Shown one piece after another: positions 1-8,236 of a stretch of DNA of 64,000 bases. The position numbers and the translations under genes are program-made. Numbering within the stretch: the stretch's first letter is position 1; each line of letters starts with the position of its first letter. The notes under the pieces are model-generated. The model did no database searches and was not told the origin of the DNA. It was given only the letters and a program-made list of their open reading frames with translations. Source of the DNA: Bacillus sp. FJAT-50079 (GTDB lineage Bacteria > Bacillota > Bacilli > Bacillales > Bacillaceae_C). Where the stretch lies: assembly GCF_018343515.1 (NCBI RefSeq), contig NZ_JAGYPD010000002.1:372001-436000 (forward strand). The letters are read 5' to 3'.

Positions 1-326
1 AAATGATTTCTGACAGCAGTATTCAAATTCGTTGCATAATCCGCATCTGTTTTTGATTCGTAGTAATTAAAACCTTCTGTTCCTTTTTCCAAATTATGTT
101 CTTTACCGAACTCCTGTAATCCTTCCCAAGCAGATTGGTTAAATGACTTATCATCAACTCCGCCTTCGTCTGTCACCATTGCAACTGTAAAGTTCTTATT
201 TTCGTTTGCACCTTCTTTTTCGTTGTCCTTTCCACCTTGCTTATTTCCGCTTGTCCCACACGCTCCAAGAATTGTACCCGCAGCCAAAATGAGTGATAGC
301 GTGAAACCAAGTGTCCGCTTTTTCAC
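1..326 (-). CDS. BMP-family nucleoside-binding lipoprotein, N-terminal part (NupN-like)
   Basis: Only the first 108 or so codons are inside the window. They show a lipoprotein signal peptide: a basic start (VKKRT), a hydrophobic stretch and a lipobox ending in LGAC, followed by a polar linker rich in G, N, K and E. Then comes the start of the periplasmic-binding fold ([19 protein letters not shown], typical of BmpA/Med/TmpC proteins). Such proteins are anchored outside the membrane and deliver purine nucleosides to an ABC importer. The start is GTG at 326, chosen because AGGGGG lies 8 bases upstream and the signal peptide begins there. Genes for the permease and ATPase would be expected beyond the left edge. 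The family call is firm; the substrate is inferred. Confidence 0.8.
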   Translation of the reverse strand, partial: MKKRTLGFTLSLILAAGTILGACGTSGNKQGGKDNEKEGANENKNFTVAMVTDEGGVDDKSFNQSAWEGLQEFGKEHNLEKGTEGFNYYESKTDADYATNLNTAVRNH

Positions 327-473
327 TTAGAGAACCCCCTATTGTATTAGATTTAACAGAAAATTCATTAGATATGCGATGCATCTCTATATATCATTCC
401 TGCTAATCGAAAATACTATAACACTTTTTTTATGATAAATAAATTATTAAGTATAGGTCCTTCCTCATAAAAA

Positions 474-592
474 AAAGCGCAAGCGCTCGTTTAGCGGCGT
501 ACAAACTGAGCCAACAGGATGTTATTGTATCGGCGTTGCCACAGGACGTGGCGATCCTAGTCGACGATCCTTAAAGGAAACACGACGAAAAA
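474..592. repeat. Dispersed intergenic repeat, family A, copy 1 (truncated)
   Basis: On the plus strand it begins with AAAGCGCAAGCGCTCG, passes through TTTAGCGGCGTACAAACTG, then the core GCCAACAGGATGTT and GTTGCCACAGGACGTGGCG, and ends near CACGACGAAAAAT. It matches 12309-12479 over most of its length but lacks the end that carries the TGTCTAGCTCCAG motif. The core can fold as GCCAC/GTGGC. No open frame fits a protein. It resembles an intergenic repeat I remember as common in Bacillaceae genomes; its function is unknown. Confidence 0.75.
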
Positions 593-616
593 TTTATTCT
601 TTCCTTTCTTTTGGAA

Positions 617-664
617 GGGGCTATCACAGAAAGTAGGTGAAAACTGACTTTCTGTGATAGCCCC
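617..664. repeat. Perfect 18-base inverted repeat, possible terminator
   Basis: The arms at 617-634 and 647-664 (GGGGCTATCACAGAAAGT and its reverse complement) are perfect, with a 12-base loop. The plus-strand side is followed by TTTTT, so it could end transcription on that strand, yet no plus-strand gene lies upstream. On the minus strand, downstream of ftsK, the tail is TTCCAAAAG, a poor terminator tail. A similar but imperfect hairpin (GGGGGCTGTCC) precedes the large repeat at 41206, so it may be part of a composite repeat rather than a dedicated terminator. Confidence 0.65.
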
Positions 665-735
665 TTTTTCATGTTTGAAGATATAAAGAAAGATGACATC
701 AACGAAAAATTCGAACGATGTCACCGGTCTGTTGC

Positions 736-827
736 TCTCCGTTCCGGCACACGCTTTCCGCGGTAAGCGTGTGCCGGGAGGGAAATCAACTGGATGAATA
801 GATCCTTGAATGAGAGGACTTTTTCAG
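736..827. repeat. Short palindromic intergenic repeat, family B, copy 1
   Basis: A perfect 13-base palindrome (CCGGCACACGCTT at 744-756, complement at 765-777) surrounds CCGCGG, followed by GGGAGGGAAATCAAC and, after about 25 bases, GGACTTTTTCAGT. The same right-hand layout, GGAAATCA followed by ACTTTTTCAGT, closes the 342-base repeat at 41206-41547, so this is a minimal version of that family. Confidence 0.65.
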
Positions 828-876
828 TTTGTTTTTCTCCACCTGCTTCATTTTAAGGACTTATTGGGCAGCCTCT

Positions 877-3204
877 TTAAGATGTATGCTCTTCAGCTTG
901 CTTTGGTACAAGTACTGTTCTTGGCTTACTTCCTTCATATGGGCCAACAATTCCTCGCGCTTCCATTTCATCAATGAGACGGGCTGCTCTCGTATAGCCA
1001 ATTCGAAATCGACGTTGTAACATTGAAACGGATGCGGTTTGCATTTCAGCAATTAACTGAACCGCTTCATCGAACAATTCATCCTCTGCTTGTCCAGTAA
1101 CTTCAGGAACATCATCAGGAATCATCTCTTCTTGATATTGCGCTTTTTGTTGGGAAATAACAAAGTCGACAACTTCTTCAACTTCTTGATCAGATAAAAA
1201 TGCCCCTTGTACGCGAATCGGCTTCGTTGCTCCAACTGGTTGGAAGAGCATATCGCCTCTTCCAAATAGTTTTTCAGCACCGCTCGTATCAAGGATCGTA
1301 CGTGAATCAATTTGCGAAGAAACAGCAAAGGCGATTCTTGATGGAATATTCGCTTTGATTACACCCGTAATGACATCAACAGATGGGCGCTGTGTCGCAA
1401 TGATTAAATGAATACCGGCCGCTCGTGCCATTTGCGCTAATCTTGTAATCGAGTCTTCGACATCATTTGATGCGACCATCATTAAGTCGGCCAACTCATC
1501 AACAATTACGACGATGAATGGTAAAAGTGGCTGTTTTTCATCGTTTTCATGATTTAATCGCATCATATATTCATTATAACCTTCGATATTTCTCGTTCCG
1601 GTATGGGAGAATAACTCATAACGTCTTTCCATTTCATTGACGACTTTTTTCAATGCTTGCGATGCTTTTTTAGGATCTGTTACAACAGGAGCAAGCAAAT
1701 GAGGAACACCGTTATATACATTTAATTCAACCATTTTCGGATCGATCATCATCATTTTCACTTCATGTGGTTTTGCCCTCATTAATATACTAGTAATGAT
1801 CCCGTTAATACATACACTCTTTCCGCTTCCCGTTGCACCAGCAACTAATAAATGGGGCATCTTATTCAATTCAGCAACGACAGCTTGACCAGTAATATCC
1901 CGACCTAAACCAATCTGCAACTTCGCTTCTGGCTTATCATGTTCTTTTGAATCAAGCACTTCTCGAAGCGAGACAATCGCAATTTCAGAATTCGGCACTT
2001 CGATCCCAATCGCCGATTTTCCAGGAATTGGTGCTTCGATCCGAATCCCCTTCGCAGCCAAAGCAAGAGCAATATCATCGCTCAAACTTACAATCCGACT
2101 GACCTTCACTCCAGCTTCTGGATGTACTTCATATTTTGTTACCGCTGGACCTAAATGGACTTGCGTAACTTTTGCCTTTACACCAAAGCTATGGAATGTG
2201 CGTTCAAGCTTAGCGGCATTTTCATGAATCATCTTATATTCGCTGCTTTGATCCGTTGTTTTTGAACGTGTTAACAAGGAGAGTGGAGGAAGTTGATAAT
2301 CTTTATTTTCCAATTCAGTAAACGTAATTGCCGGAACAAGTTCATCTTCTTCGATGATTTCTTCTTTTTCGGTATTTTTGGTCACCTTTTCTACTTTCGG
2401 TTCATCGATGGGATAAGCCGTTTCAGTAAAGCTCGAAATAATTGGCTCTGAAATAAGCGGCTCTTCCGGTTCTTTGGTCGCATCTTCTTTGATGAAAGCT
2501 CGTTCACTTTGCTCGATCTTTTCATCCTTTTTCCGAGCTGTGTTTTTCTCCTTTCTTTCCTGTTTCCATTCTTTTATATCTTGTTTAACCACTTTCCATT
2601 GCTTGGAAAAAAACGGTGCTATTTTTTTCCCGATCACGATTAGTACATCACCAAGCGATCTTCCAGTAATTAAAATAAGCCCAATTAATACGAGAAAGAA
2701 ACTTAAAATTTTTGCTCCTAAAGAATCGAACAAAAAATACGTAAAAATAAGCAAAATAGCTCCTGTTATGCCACCGCCAAGATCAGCGACCGCTTCACCT
2801 ACTTTATGATGTTGATAGTTTTGGATAAACTGCGAATGAGTAATATTCCAAATGCTATTGCTTTCAATATCACCGCTAGCTATTTTCAAATCTACAAATT
2901 TTATGTGATTTAATAATAGAATACAAGCAAAAATTAAATAGATTCCAATTAATCGACGGTTTAATAGTTTAGGCCATTGGCGTTTAACAATCATAAAGCC
3001 TGCTAAAGCGATCACGCCTAATATTCCAGCCATATACCATTCACCGAATAAATAATAAAATGGAATCGCAAAGGAAAATAGCTTATTGCCACTTACAATC
3101 GCAATAACGCTTAGTGCAATTAATATAAGTCCAATAATTTCAATTTTTAGCGTTTGATTCGTTTGCTTTGAGTGACGGCCTCTTCTTCTTTTTCTCTTAG
3201 CCAT
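877..3204 (-). CDS. spoIIIE: FtsK/SpoIIIE family DNA translocase
   Basis: A membrane-anchored ATPase that pumps chromosomal DNA through the division or sporulation septum. The 775-residue protein has a very basic N-terminus ([13 protein letters not shown]), four or so membrane segments in the first 200 residues, a charged linker, then the motor: Walker [10 protein letters not shown] near residue 450, Walker [13 protein letters not shown], and a C-terminal winged-helix gamma domain (about the last 65 residues, with [18 protein letters not shown]) that reads oriented DNA sequences. The B. subtilis protein is 789 residues. I chose ATG 3204 over the upstream ATG at 3237: AAAGGTGATAAT directly precedes 3204, while 3237 has no ribosome site and the B. 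subtilis protein also begins MAKKK. It follows ylzJ and tepA as in B. subtilis. Separate vegetative FtsK (SftA) paralogues exist, so the sporulation role is inferred. Confidence 0.93.
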   Translation of the reverse strand: MAKRKRRRGRHSKQTNQTLKIEIIGLILIALSVIAIVSGNKLFSFAIPFYYLFGEWYMAGILGVIALAGFMIVKRQWPKLLNRRLIGIYLIFACILLLNHIKFVDLKIASGDIESNSIWNITHSQFIQNYQHHKVGEAVADLGGGITGAILLIFTYFLFDSLGAKILSFFLVLIGLILITGRSLGDVLIVIGKKIAPFFSKQWKVVKQDIKEWKQERKEKNTARKKDEKIEQSERAFIKEDATKEPEEPLISEPIISSFTETAYPIDEPKVEKVTKNTEKEEIIEEDELVPAITFTELENKDYQLPPLSLLTRSKTTDQSSEYKMIHENAAKLERTFHSFGVKAKVTQVHLGPAVTKYEVHPEAGVKVSRIVSLSDDIALALAAKGIRIEAPIPGKSAIGIEVPNSEIAIVSLREVLDSKEHDKPEAKLQIGLGRDITGQAVVAELNKMPHLLVAGATGSGKSVCINGIITSILMRAKPHEVKMMMIDPKMVELNVYNGVPHLLAPVVTDPKKASQALKKVVNEMERRYELFSHTGTRNIEGYNEYMMRLNHENDEKQPLLPFIVVIVDELADLMMVASNDVEDSITRLAQMARAAGIHLIIATQRPSVDVITGVIKANIPSRIAFAVSSQIDSRTILDTSGAEKLFGRGDMLFQPVGATKPIRVQGAFLSDQEVEEVVDFVISQQKAQYQEEMIPDDVPEVTGQAEDELFDEAVQLIAEMQTASVSMLQRRFRIGYTRAARLIDEMEARGIVGPYEGSKPRTVLVPKQAEEHTS

Positions 3205-3350
3205 ATTATCACCTTTATCATTCATATTTAGATCCATTTTGCTGCATAGGCACTTAGAATATTATACCATATTGACTTCCGTAAGAAATGTGTTGCGCAT
3301 TAAGAAAATTGAGGACCTTTTAATCGTAACGATTTGATTAAAATGAGAAA

Positions 3351-3382
3351 AGTAGGTGAGAAAAAATGTTTCTTCACCTACT
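3351..3382 (-). terminator. Likely terminator between ylzJ and ftsK
   Basis: Arms AGTAGGTGA (3351-3359) and TCACCTACT (3374-3382), extended inward by GAAA/TTTC with one bulge. On the minus strand the stem is followed by TTTCTCATTTT, a U-rich tail. It would separate ylzJ from ftsK, so ftsK may have its own promoter in 3205-3350. Confidence 0.6.
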
Positions 3383-3397
3383 AGTTTGTTTAAGCGT

Positions 3398-3613
3398 TTA
3401 TTTTTCGGTAATTGGAATATAAGAGCCTGGAGATAGGTCATTTCTTAAAAAATCGGTCGGGTTACTACTCATAATACGGACTACTTTATACATATCGCCA
3501 TTTTGTTCCACGATCATTGGAATTCCGTTTCTCATCACTGCCTTTTGTTCAGCAAATCGATCGGATTCATTTGGAAAAATGAGCTCAAGTGGGACGATCG
3601 TATGAAGAATCAT
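3398..3613 (-). CDS. ylzJ: YlzJ-like protein
   Basis: A 71-residue protein of unknown function found next to tepA in Bacillaceae. It starts [14 protein letters not shown], which resembles the conserved N-terminus of YlzJ, and has no membrane segment or signal peptide. Its ATG overlaps the tepA stop codon by four bases (ATGA), suggesting coupled translation. The family call is based on the start of the protein and on position. Confidence 0.75.
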   Translation of the reverse strand: MILHTIVPLELIFPNESDRFAEQKAVMRNGIPMIVEQNGDMYKVVRIMSSNPTDFLRNDLSPGSYIPITEK

Positions 3614-4353
3614 TGGATCAGCTCCTCATTATTTCTTTGCTCTTTATTGAATTGAATCATTTCATTTAGCTTTTTTAATGCTTTTCCTAAGCCCCCAACC
3701 TCGTCAATAAGCCCATATGTGACAGCATCCACTCCAATGACATTCGTTCCAATATCTCGGGTTAAATTCCCTTTGGCAAACATTAAATCTTTAAATGTAT
3801 TTTCTGTCACTCGCGAGTGCTTTGTAACAAATTTTACGACCCGTTCTTGCATTTTATCCATGTATTCGAATGATTGTGGTACCCCAATGACGAGCCCTGT
3901 TAACCGTATCGGATGAATCGTCATTGTTGCGGTCTCAGCAATGTAGGAATAATCACAAGACACGGCAATTGGGACACCGATCGAATGTCCCCCTCCGAGC
4001 ACAATAGAAACAGTCGGTTTGGATATGGTCGAGATCATTTCTGAAATTGCTAAGCCGGCTTCCACATCTCCACCAACCGTATTTAGAACGACGAGAAGCC
4101 CTTCTATGCTTGGGTTTTGCTCAATTGCAACAAGCTGAGGAATAATATGCTCATATTTCGTCGTTTTATTTTGCGGGGGAAGCTGCATATGACCTTCAAC
4201 TTGTCCGATAATCGTAAGACAGTGAATATTTGTATCTGCCGGCATCTGAGGTACATTTGTTTGACCAAGTTGTTGGATTTTTTCAATGATACCTGAAGCT
4301 TTCTCCTCATTCGGTTCGTTTGGCTCTCCTTCTACATCGCGCTGACTAACCAT
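3610..4353 (-). CDS. tepA: ClpP-like translocation-enhancing protease TepA
   Basis: A 247-residue ClpP-fold serine peptidase, described in B. subtilis as affecting protein translocation and degradation of secretory signal peptides. Seen here: a polar N-terminal extension, then the crotonase/ClpP core with [15 protein letters not shown], the region [19 protein letters not shown] that includes the likely nucleophile serine in GHSIG, and TIHPIRLTG. The sequence is very close to the B. subtilis protein as I remember it. ATG 4353 follows GGAGGAGGTAGTT. It sits upstream of ylzJ and ftsK; in B. subtilis the next gene upstream is rnjB, whereas here an AEC transporter intervenes. Confidence 0.92.
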   Translation of the reverse strand: MVSQRDVEGEPNEPNEEKASGIIEKIQQLGQTNVPQMPADTNIHCLTIIGQVEGHMQLPPQNKTTKYEHIIPQLVAIEQNPSIEGLLVVLNTVGGDVEAGLAISEMISTISKPTVSIVLGGGHSIGVPIAVSCDYSYIAETATMTIHPIRLTGLVIGVPQSFEYMDKMQERVVKFVTKHSRVTENTFKDLMFAKGNLTRDIGTNVIGVDAVTYGLIDEVGGLGKALKKLNEMIQFNKEQRNNEELIQ

Positions 4354-4467
4354 AACTACCTCCTCCGAAAACCATTAATGATTATAGTATGAACGGATCG
4401 TGAGGAATCATGCAAAAGTCAGGAGAAACACTCGTATCAATTACGTCAGATTTTTTCAAGTTCGCTC

Positions 4468-4491
4468 AAAAAAAAATCAGGATCACTGATT
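4468..4491 (-). terminator. Terminator after the AEC transporter gene
   Basis: On the minus strand AATCAG, loop TGATC, CTGATT is followed by an unbroken run of T. The stem is short but the T run is long. It separates the transporter from tepA. Confidence 0.7.
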
Positions 4492-4509
4492 AGTAAATCC
4501 AGCTTCAAG

Positions 4510-5415
4510 TTAAATAAAAAACTGAGCAAACAAATATAAAATGATCATACTAACGACAATCGTCACATTGGAAATAATTCCGACTAAACGTAATGTATCA
4601 TATTTAAATTCAACAGCGAACGGCAAACCTGATAATCCGACCGGAAGCAATAAACCAATTAAGACAGTATACTTAAACATCGGTTCAACCGGCATTAAAA
4701 AATAAAAGGCTATACCAAATAATAGACCGAATCCATAGCGGAACAATAAAAATTTCATCACAGGTTTTATATATTGTTTTTCAAATGTAAAATTTAAATA
4801 GATGCCTAATAATATTAACGATAAAGGAATATTCGCTTTCGATATCGTTGTCGCCACATCAATAAAATCGGCCGGCAATTGAATGCTGCTTAAATTCAAT
4901 ATACTCACAATAATATATGTCATTAATGGAATCGATTTACTAAGCTTTAAAAGAATGCCCATTGGTTTTAAGGTCAATCCATCCTTGGAATAGTAACTGC
5001 CGATGACATAGGCTATTCCAAAAACAATGATCGCATTCCCAACATCAAACATGCCAAAATAAGTAAGTCCCTCAGATCCCCAGATCGCATGAACAAGCGG
5101 AAAGGCAAATAATCCAACATTATAGCCTGGACCAAGCATCATTAATGTTCCTTTTAGTTCGCGTTCCTCTTTACGAAAAACAAAGTAGCCTAAAAAGATC
5201 GAGATGATTCCATACATAAGGACGAATGCTGGTAGCATGATAAGCGAGTATTCAATTTTTGCTGAATGAAACGTAACGATAATTAATGATGGGAGGGTAA
5301 TATTAAAAATAACTCTTGCGATGGCTTCTCCATCTTTTTCTTTTAATATGTTGATTCGTTTTAAAATGTATCCAATCGCAATAATGATAAGTATATGTAA
5401 AAATGCTTGATTCAT
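4510..5415 (-). CDS. AEC-family (auxin efflux carrier type) transporter
   Basis: A 301-residue polytopic membrane protein with about ten hydrophobic segments, starting MNQAFLHILIIIAIGYILKR. The AEC layout is visible: N-terminal GYILKRINILKEKDGEA, ITLPSLIIVTF, the central GPGYNVGLFAFP and GMFDVGNAI, and a second five-helix half. Bacterial members usually move small organic acids such as malate or lactate; nothing here fixes the substrate. ATG 5415 is preceded by AAGGAG at a somewhat long distance. The gene is flanked by hairpins on both sides, and an 18-base fragment of repeat family A lies just upstream, so it looks like a single-gene unit inserted between rnjB and tepA relative to B. subtilis. 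Confidence 0.85.
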   Translation of the reverse strand: MNQAFLHILIIIAIGYILKRINILKEKDGEAIARVIFNITLPSLIIVTFHSAKIEYSLIMLPAFVLMYGIISIFLGYFVFRKEERELKGTLMMLGPGYNVGLFAFPLVHAIWGSEGLTYFGMFDVGNAIIVFGIAYVIGSYYSKDGLTLKPMGILLKLSKSIPLMTYIIVSILNLSSIQLPADFIDVATTISKANIPLSLILLGIYLNFTFEKQYIKPVMKFLLFRYGFGLLFGIAFYFLMPVEPMFKYTVLIGLLLPVGLSGLPFAVEFKYDTLRLVGIISNVTIVVSMIILYLFAQFFI

Positions 5416-5448
5416 CGATGATAAACTCCTTATCTTTAAGACTCAGTG

Positions 5449-5466
5449 GATGACTGGAGCTAGACA
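5449..5466. repeat. Terminal fragment of repeat family A
   Basis: GATGACTGGAGCTAGACA matches the end of the full repeat at 12462-12479 (GGCGACTGGAGCTAGACA). Only this end motif is present. It lies between the AEC transporter start and the rnjB terminator, at what appears to be an insertion border relative to B. subtilis gene order. Confidence 0.5.
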
Positions 5467-5509
5467 TGCACATTCAATTCATATGAAAAATAACCATATT
5501 CATTAAAGA

Positions 5510-5538
5510 AGCTGTTCCTTTAACAATTAGGAACAGCT
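5510..5538 (-). terminator. Terminator after rnjB
   Basis: AGCTGTTCCT (5510-5519) and AGGAACAGCT (5529-5538) form a perfect 10-base stem with a 9-base loop. On the minus strand it is followed by TCTTTAATG, a moderate U tail, directly after the rnjB stop. Confidence 0.65.
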
Positions 5539-5546
5539 CTTGACGG

Positions 5547-7214
5547 TTAAACTTCCATAATTATTGGCAAAATCATTGGTCTTCTCTTTGTTTTTTCGTA
5601 TAAAAATTGATTGAGGCGATCGCGAATTTCCTGTTTAATGCTTGACCAATCAAAAGAATCACCAGAGACTGATTCTTCGACGATTGATTTGACAATATGA
5701 GCCGACTCATCAATTAAATGCTCGGATTCTCTCACATAAACAAATCCACGTGAAATGATTTCGGGACCAGAGGCAATGCTTTTCCTTTTTTTATCTAACG
5801 TCACTACAACGGTAAAAATACCATCTTGTGATAATAGTTTACGGTCTCTAAGCACGATATTACCGACATCGCCGACACCAATTCCATCGATTAATACATT
5901 TCCAGCTTGCACGCGATTCCCTGTGCTCATTTCTCCGTTTTTATATTCAATGACTTCCCCATTGCCTGGGATGAAAACTTGTTCTTCCGTAAGACCGATT
6001 TCGTAAGCGACTTTTGCATGGGCAACAAGCATGCGATATTCTCCTTGAATCGGAATAAAGTACTTCGGCTTCATTAAATTAATCATTAATTTTAAGTCTT
6101 CTTGACCTCCATGTTCGGAGATATGTACTTTTCGATTGATTGGGCTCACCTCTGCACCTGCTCGATAAAGCAGATCAATGGTTTTATAAACCGAAGTTTC
6201 CAAGGCAGCGGAAGGTGTTGTCGTCATAATGACGGTATCTCCCTCTTTTATCGTCACTTGCTTATGATTTTTCTCTGCCATTTTTCTTAATGCTTCAATC
6301 GGTTCCCCCATTGCTCCCGTACAAATAATGACAATCTCGTTATCTTCATACTTGCCAATGTCTTGAATCGAAATCATTAGTTCTTTATCCACTTGTAAGT
6401 AACCAAGCCTTAAGGCAATATCTAAGCTACGTTCAATGCTCTTACCGACGAGCGCTACTTTTCTTCCGTTTTCTGCAGCTGCATCAAGTGTTTGTTGAAT
6501 GCGAATAAAATTGGATGCATAACATGCCACGATTAGTCTTCCTTGAGCAGCACGAAAATCGGCCGATATTTCACGTGCAATAACCGATTCAGATGTTGTA
6601 AACCCAAGATGTTCAGCTTCTGTACTATCAGATAATAGACAAAGCACTCCTCCATCACCAATGCTCGCCATTTTCCCAATATCAGACCGATAGAAACCTG
6701 TTGCAGCTTGGTCGAATTTAAAATCTCCAGTATGAACGATTCTACCTTCTGATGTATGAATACATACGCCAAGTGAATCTGGAATACTATGTGTTGTATG
6801 GAAAAACGAAACGGTGACAGTATCAAATCTTAATTTCGAATTCGAACGAATCGTTTGAAATTTAACATCTGTCTTTAACCCATATTCCTTCATTTTTTCC
6901 CTTGCCAGCGCAATTGTTAATTTAGATCCATATACTGGCGCCTTAATTTTTTGAAGTACATATGGAAGGGCACCAATCGCATCCTCATGACCATGCGTTA
7001 AAAAGATCCCTTTAATTCGCTCCTGTTGCTCTTCCAACCAAGAAACGTCGGGGATAACGATGTCAATGCCAAGCATTTCATTTTCGGGAAACATCAGGCC
7101 TGCATCGATAATAAAAATTTCCGAATCAACTTCGATGACGTACATATTTTTCCCGGTTTCCCCCACACCTCCAAGTGGAATAATTTTAATTATTTCATTT
7201 TTTATCTTTGTCAA
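5547..7214 (-). CDS. rnjB: RNase J2-like ribonuclease with altered metal site
   Basis: A metallo-beta-lactamase/beta-CASP protein. RNase J1 and J2 form a complex acting in RNA maturation and decay. Seen: THGHEDAIG at residues 73-81, THSIPDS, HTGDFKFD, HISEHGGQEDLKLMI, and the C-terminal KRRPMILPIIMEV common to the family. Two ligands found in J1 are changed: H79 of HGHEDH is Ala, and the His of the PIHGEYRM motif is Gln. B. subtilis J2 has changes at the same sites (HGHDEN, NGEY), which supports the rnjB call. I chose TTG 7214: GGGAGGAAG lies 7 bases upstream, the protein becomes 555 residues like B. subtilis J2, and H74/H76/D78 fall at J1 numbering. ATGs at 7265 and 7232 have no good ribosome site. 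It follows dapA. Confidence 0.9.
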   Translation of the reverse strand: MTKIKNEIIKIIPLGGVGETGKNMYVIEVDSEIFIIDAGLMFPENEMLGIDIVIPDVSWLEEQQERIKGIFLTHGHEDAIGALPYVLQKIKAPVYGSKLTIALAREKMKEYGLKTDVKFQTIRSNSKLRFDTVTVSFFHTTHSIPDSLGVCIHTSEGRIVHTGDFKFDQAATGFYRSDIGKMASIGDGGVLCLLSDSTEAEHLGFTTSESVIAREISADFRAAQGRLIVACYASNFIRIQQTLDAAAENGRKVALVGKSIERSLDIALRLGYLQVDKELMISIQDIGKYEDNEIVIICTGAMGEPIEALRKMAEKNHKQVTIKEGDTVIMTTTPSAALETSVYKTIDLLYRAGAEVSPINRKVHISEHGGQEDLKLMINLMKPKYFIPIQGEYRMLVAHAKVAYEIGLTEEQVFIPGNGEVIEYKNGEMSTGNRVQAGNVLIDGIGVGDVGNIVLRDRKLLSQDGIFTVVVTLDKKRKSIASGPEIISRGFVYVRESEHLIDESAHIVKSIVEESVSGDSFDWSSIKQEIRDRLNQFLYEKTKRRPMILPIIMEV

Positions 7215-7306
7215 AATTTCTCTTCCTCCCATGTGGTATTCCCGATCTTCATCAGTTAGGTTCATTATACTAGAATATGAAATCGCTGTTCAACCTTTAT
7301 ATAAGT

Positions 7307-7341
7307 GAAAAGCTGATTCCAACTGGGGGAATCAGCTTTTC
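7307..7341 (-). terminator. Terminator after dapA
   Basis: GAAAAGCTGATTCC (7307-7320) and GGAATCAGCTTTTC (7328-7341) are perfect 14-base arms with a 7-base loop. On the minus strand the U-rich part is inside the stem (GCTTTTC) and followed by ACTTATA. It separates dapA from rnjB. Confidence 0.7.
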
Positions 7342-7354
7342 ATTTTGTCCATTA

Positions 7355-8233
7355 TTAAGATTTCACCGTTTGAAGCAAGGCAGATAATTTAGATCTTTCT
7401 TGTTCGGTTAAAGGTACGAGCGGCAATCTCACACTGCCAACATCTAAACCGTTTAATTGCAATGCTGTTTTTACAGGTGTTGGGTTTGGTGCTTCAAACA
7501 ATCCTTTAATAAGCGGCAATATTTTGCGATGAATGCTGCTTGCTTGCTCATGATTTCCTTGCAGGAAATGGCGAATCATCTCTTGTAATTCAGGACCAAT
7601 CACATGGCTAGCAACTGAAACGACTCCATCACCGCCAATCGCCATAACAGGTAATGCTAATCCGTCATCCCCACTATAAAGCTTAAAATCATCGGCAGTT
7701 TCTGCGATGATTTGCGCCATTGCATTTAAATCGCCACTCGCTTCTTTTACCGCGATAATATTATCAATTTTAGAAAGCTCAATCATCGTTTGTGCTTCAA
7801 TATTCACGGAAGCTCTTCCTGGAATATTATAAACCATAATCGGCAATGTTGTTGATTTAGCAATGGTAGAAAAATGTTTATATAATCCCGCTTGATTCGG
7901 TCGATTATAATATGGTGCGACGAGCATGATCGCATCGACACCCATTTCTTCCGCTTGCTTTGTTAATTCAATTGATGCATACGTATTATTACTTCCTGTT
8001 CCTGCAATGATAGGCACTCGACCATTCACCACTTTGACGACATGCTTAAATAAAGCAACTTTTTCTTCCGTAGAAAGCGTCGGCGATTCTCCAGTTGTTC
8101 CAGCAACAACGAGTGAATCCGTTCCATTATCGATTAAATAATCGACTAATTTTGTCGTCTTTGAGAAATCAATATTACCTTTATTATCAAATGGAGTTAC
8201 CATTGCAGTTGACACACGGCCAAAATCAATCAT
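7355..8233 (-). CDS. dapA: 4-hydroxy-tetrahydrodipicolinate synthase
   Basis: Condenses pyruvate with aspartate semialdehyde, the first committed step toward lysine, diaminopimelate and dipicolinate. The 292-residue TIM-barrel protein shows GTTGESPTL (substrate-binding threonines), APYYNRP, YNIPGR with the catalytic tyrosine, and the Schiff-base lysine in AVKEASGD near residue 160. Length matches the family. It follows dapG by 3 bases, and with asd and dpaAB upstream forms one pathway cluster feeding spore dipicolinate. Confidence 0.96.
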   Translation of the reverse strand: MIDFGRVSTAMVTPFDNKGNIDFSKTTKLVDYLIDNGTDSLVVAGTTGESPTLSTEEKVALFKHVVKVVNGRVPIIAGTGSNNTYASIELTKQAEEMGVDAIMLVAPYYNRPNQAGLYKHFSTIAKSTTLPIMVYNIPGRASVNIEAQTMIELSKIDNIIAVKEASGDLNAMAQIIAETADDFKLYSGDDGLALPVMAIGGDGVVSVASHVIGPELQEMIRHFLQGNHEQASSIHRKILPLIKGLFEAPNPTPVKTALQLNGLDVGSVRLPLVPLTEQERSKLSALLQTVKS

Positions 8234-8236
8234 TAT

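Larger units (their letters stand above)
327..876. other. Gene-free stretch between ftsK and the lipoprotein gene
   Basis: No credible coding region is visible in these 550 bases. From right to left they hold a short palindromic repeat of the GATTTCC type (736-827), a perfect 18-base inverted repeat (617-664), a truncated copy of the AGCGCAAGCGC repeat (474-592), and the upstream region of the lipoprotein gene (327-420), which is AT-rich and has a possible -10 box TATAGT at 420-415 on the minus strand without a good -35. Confidence 0.7.

Noticed and set aside
3205-3237. Upstream start of ftsK at 3237
   Set aside because: No ribosome-binding site precedes it, while the ATG at 3204 has AAAGGTGAT at good spacing and matches the family start.
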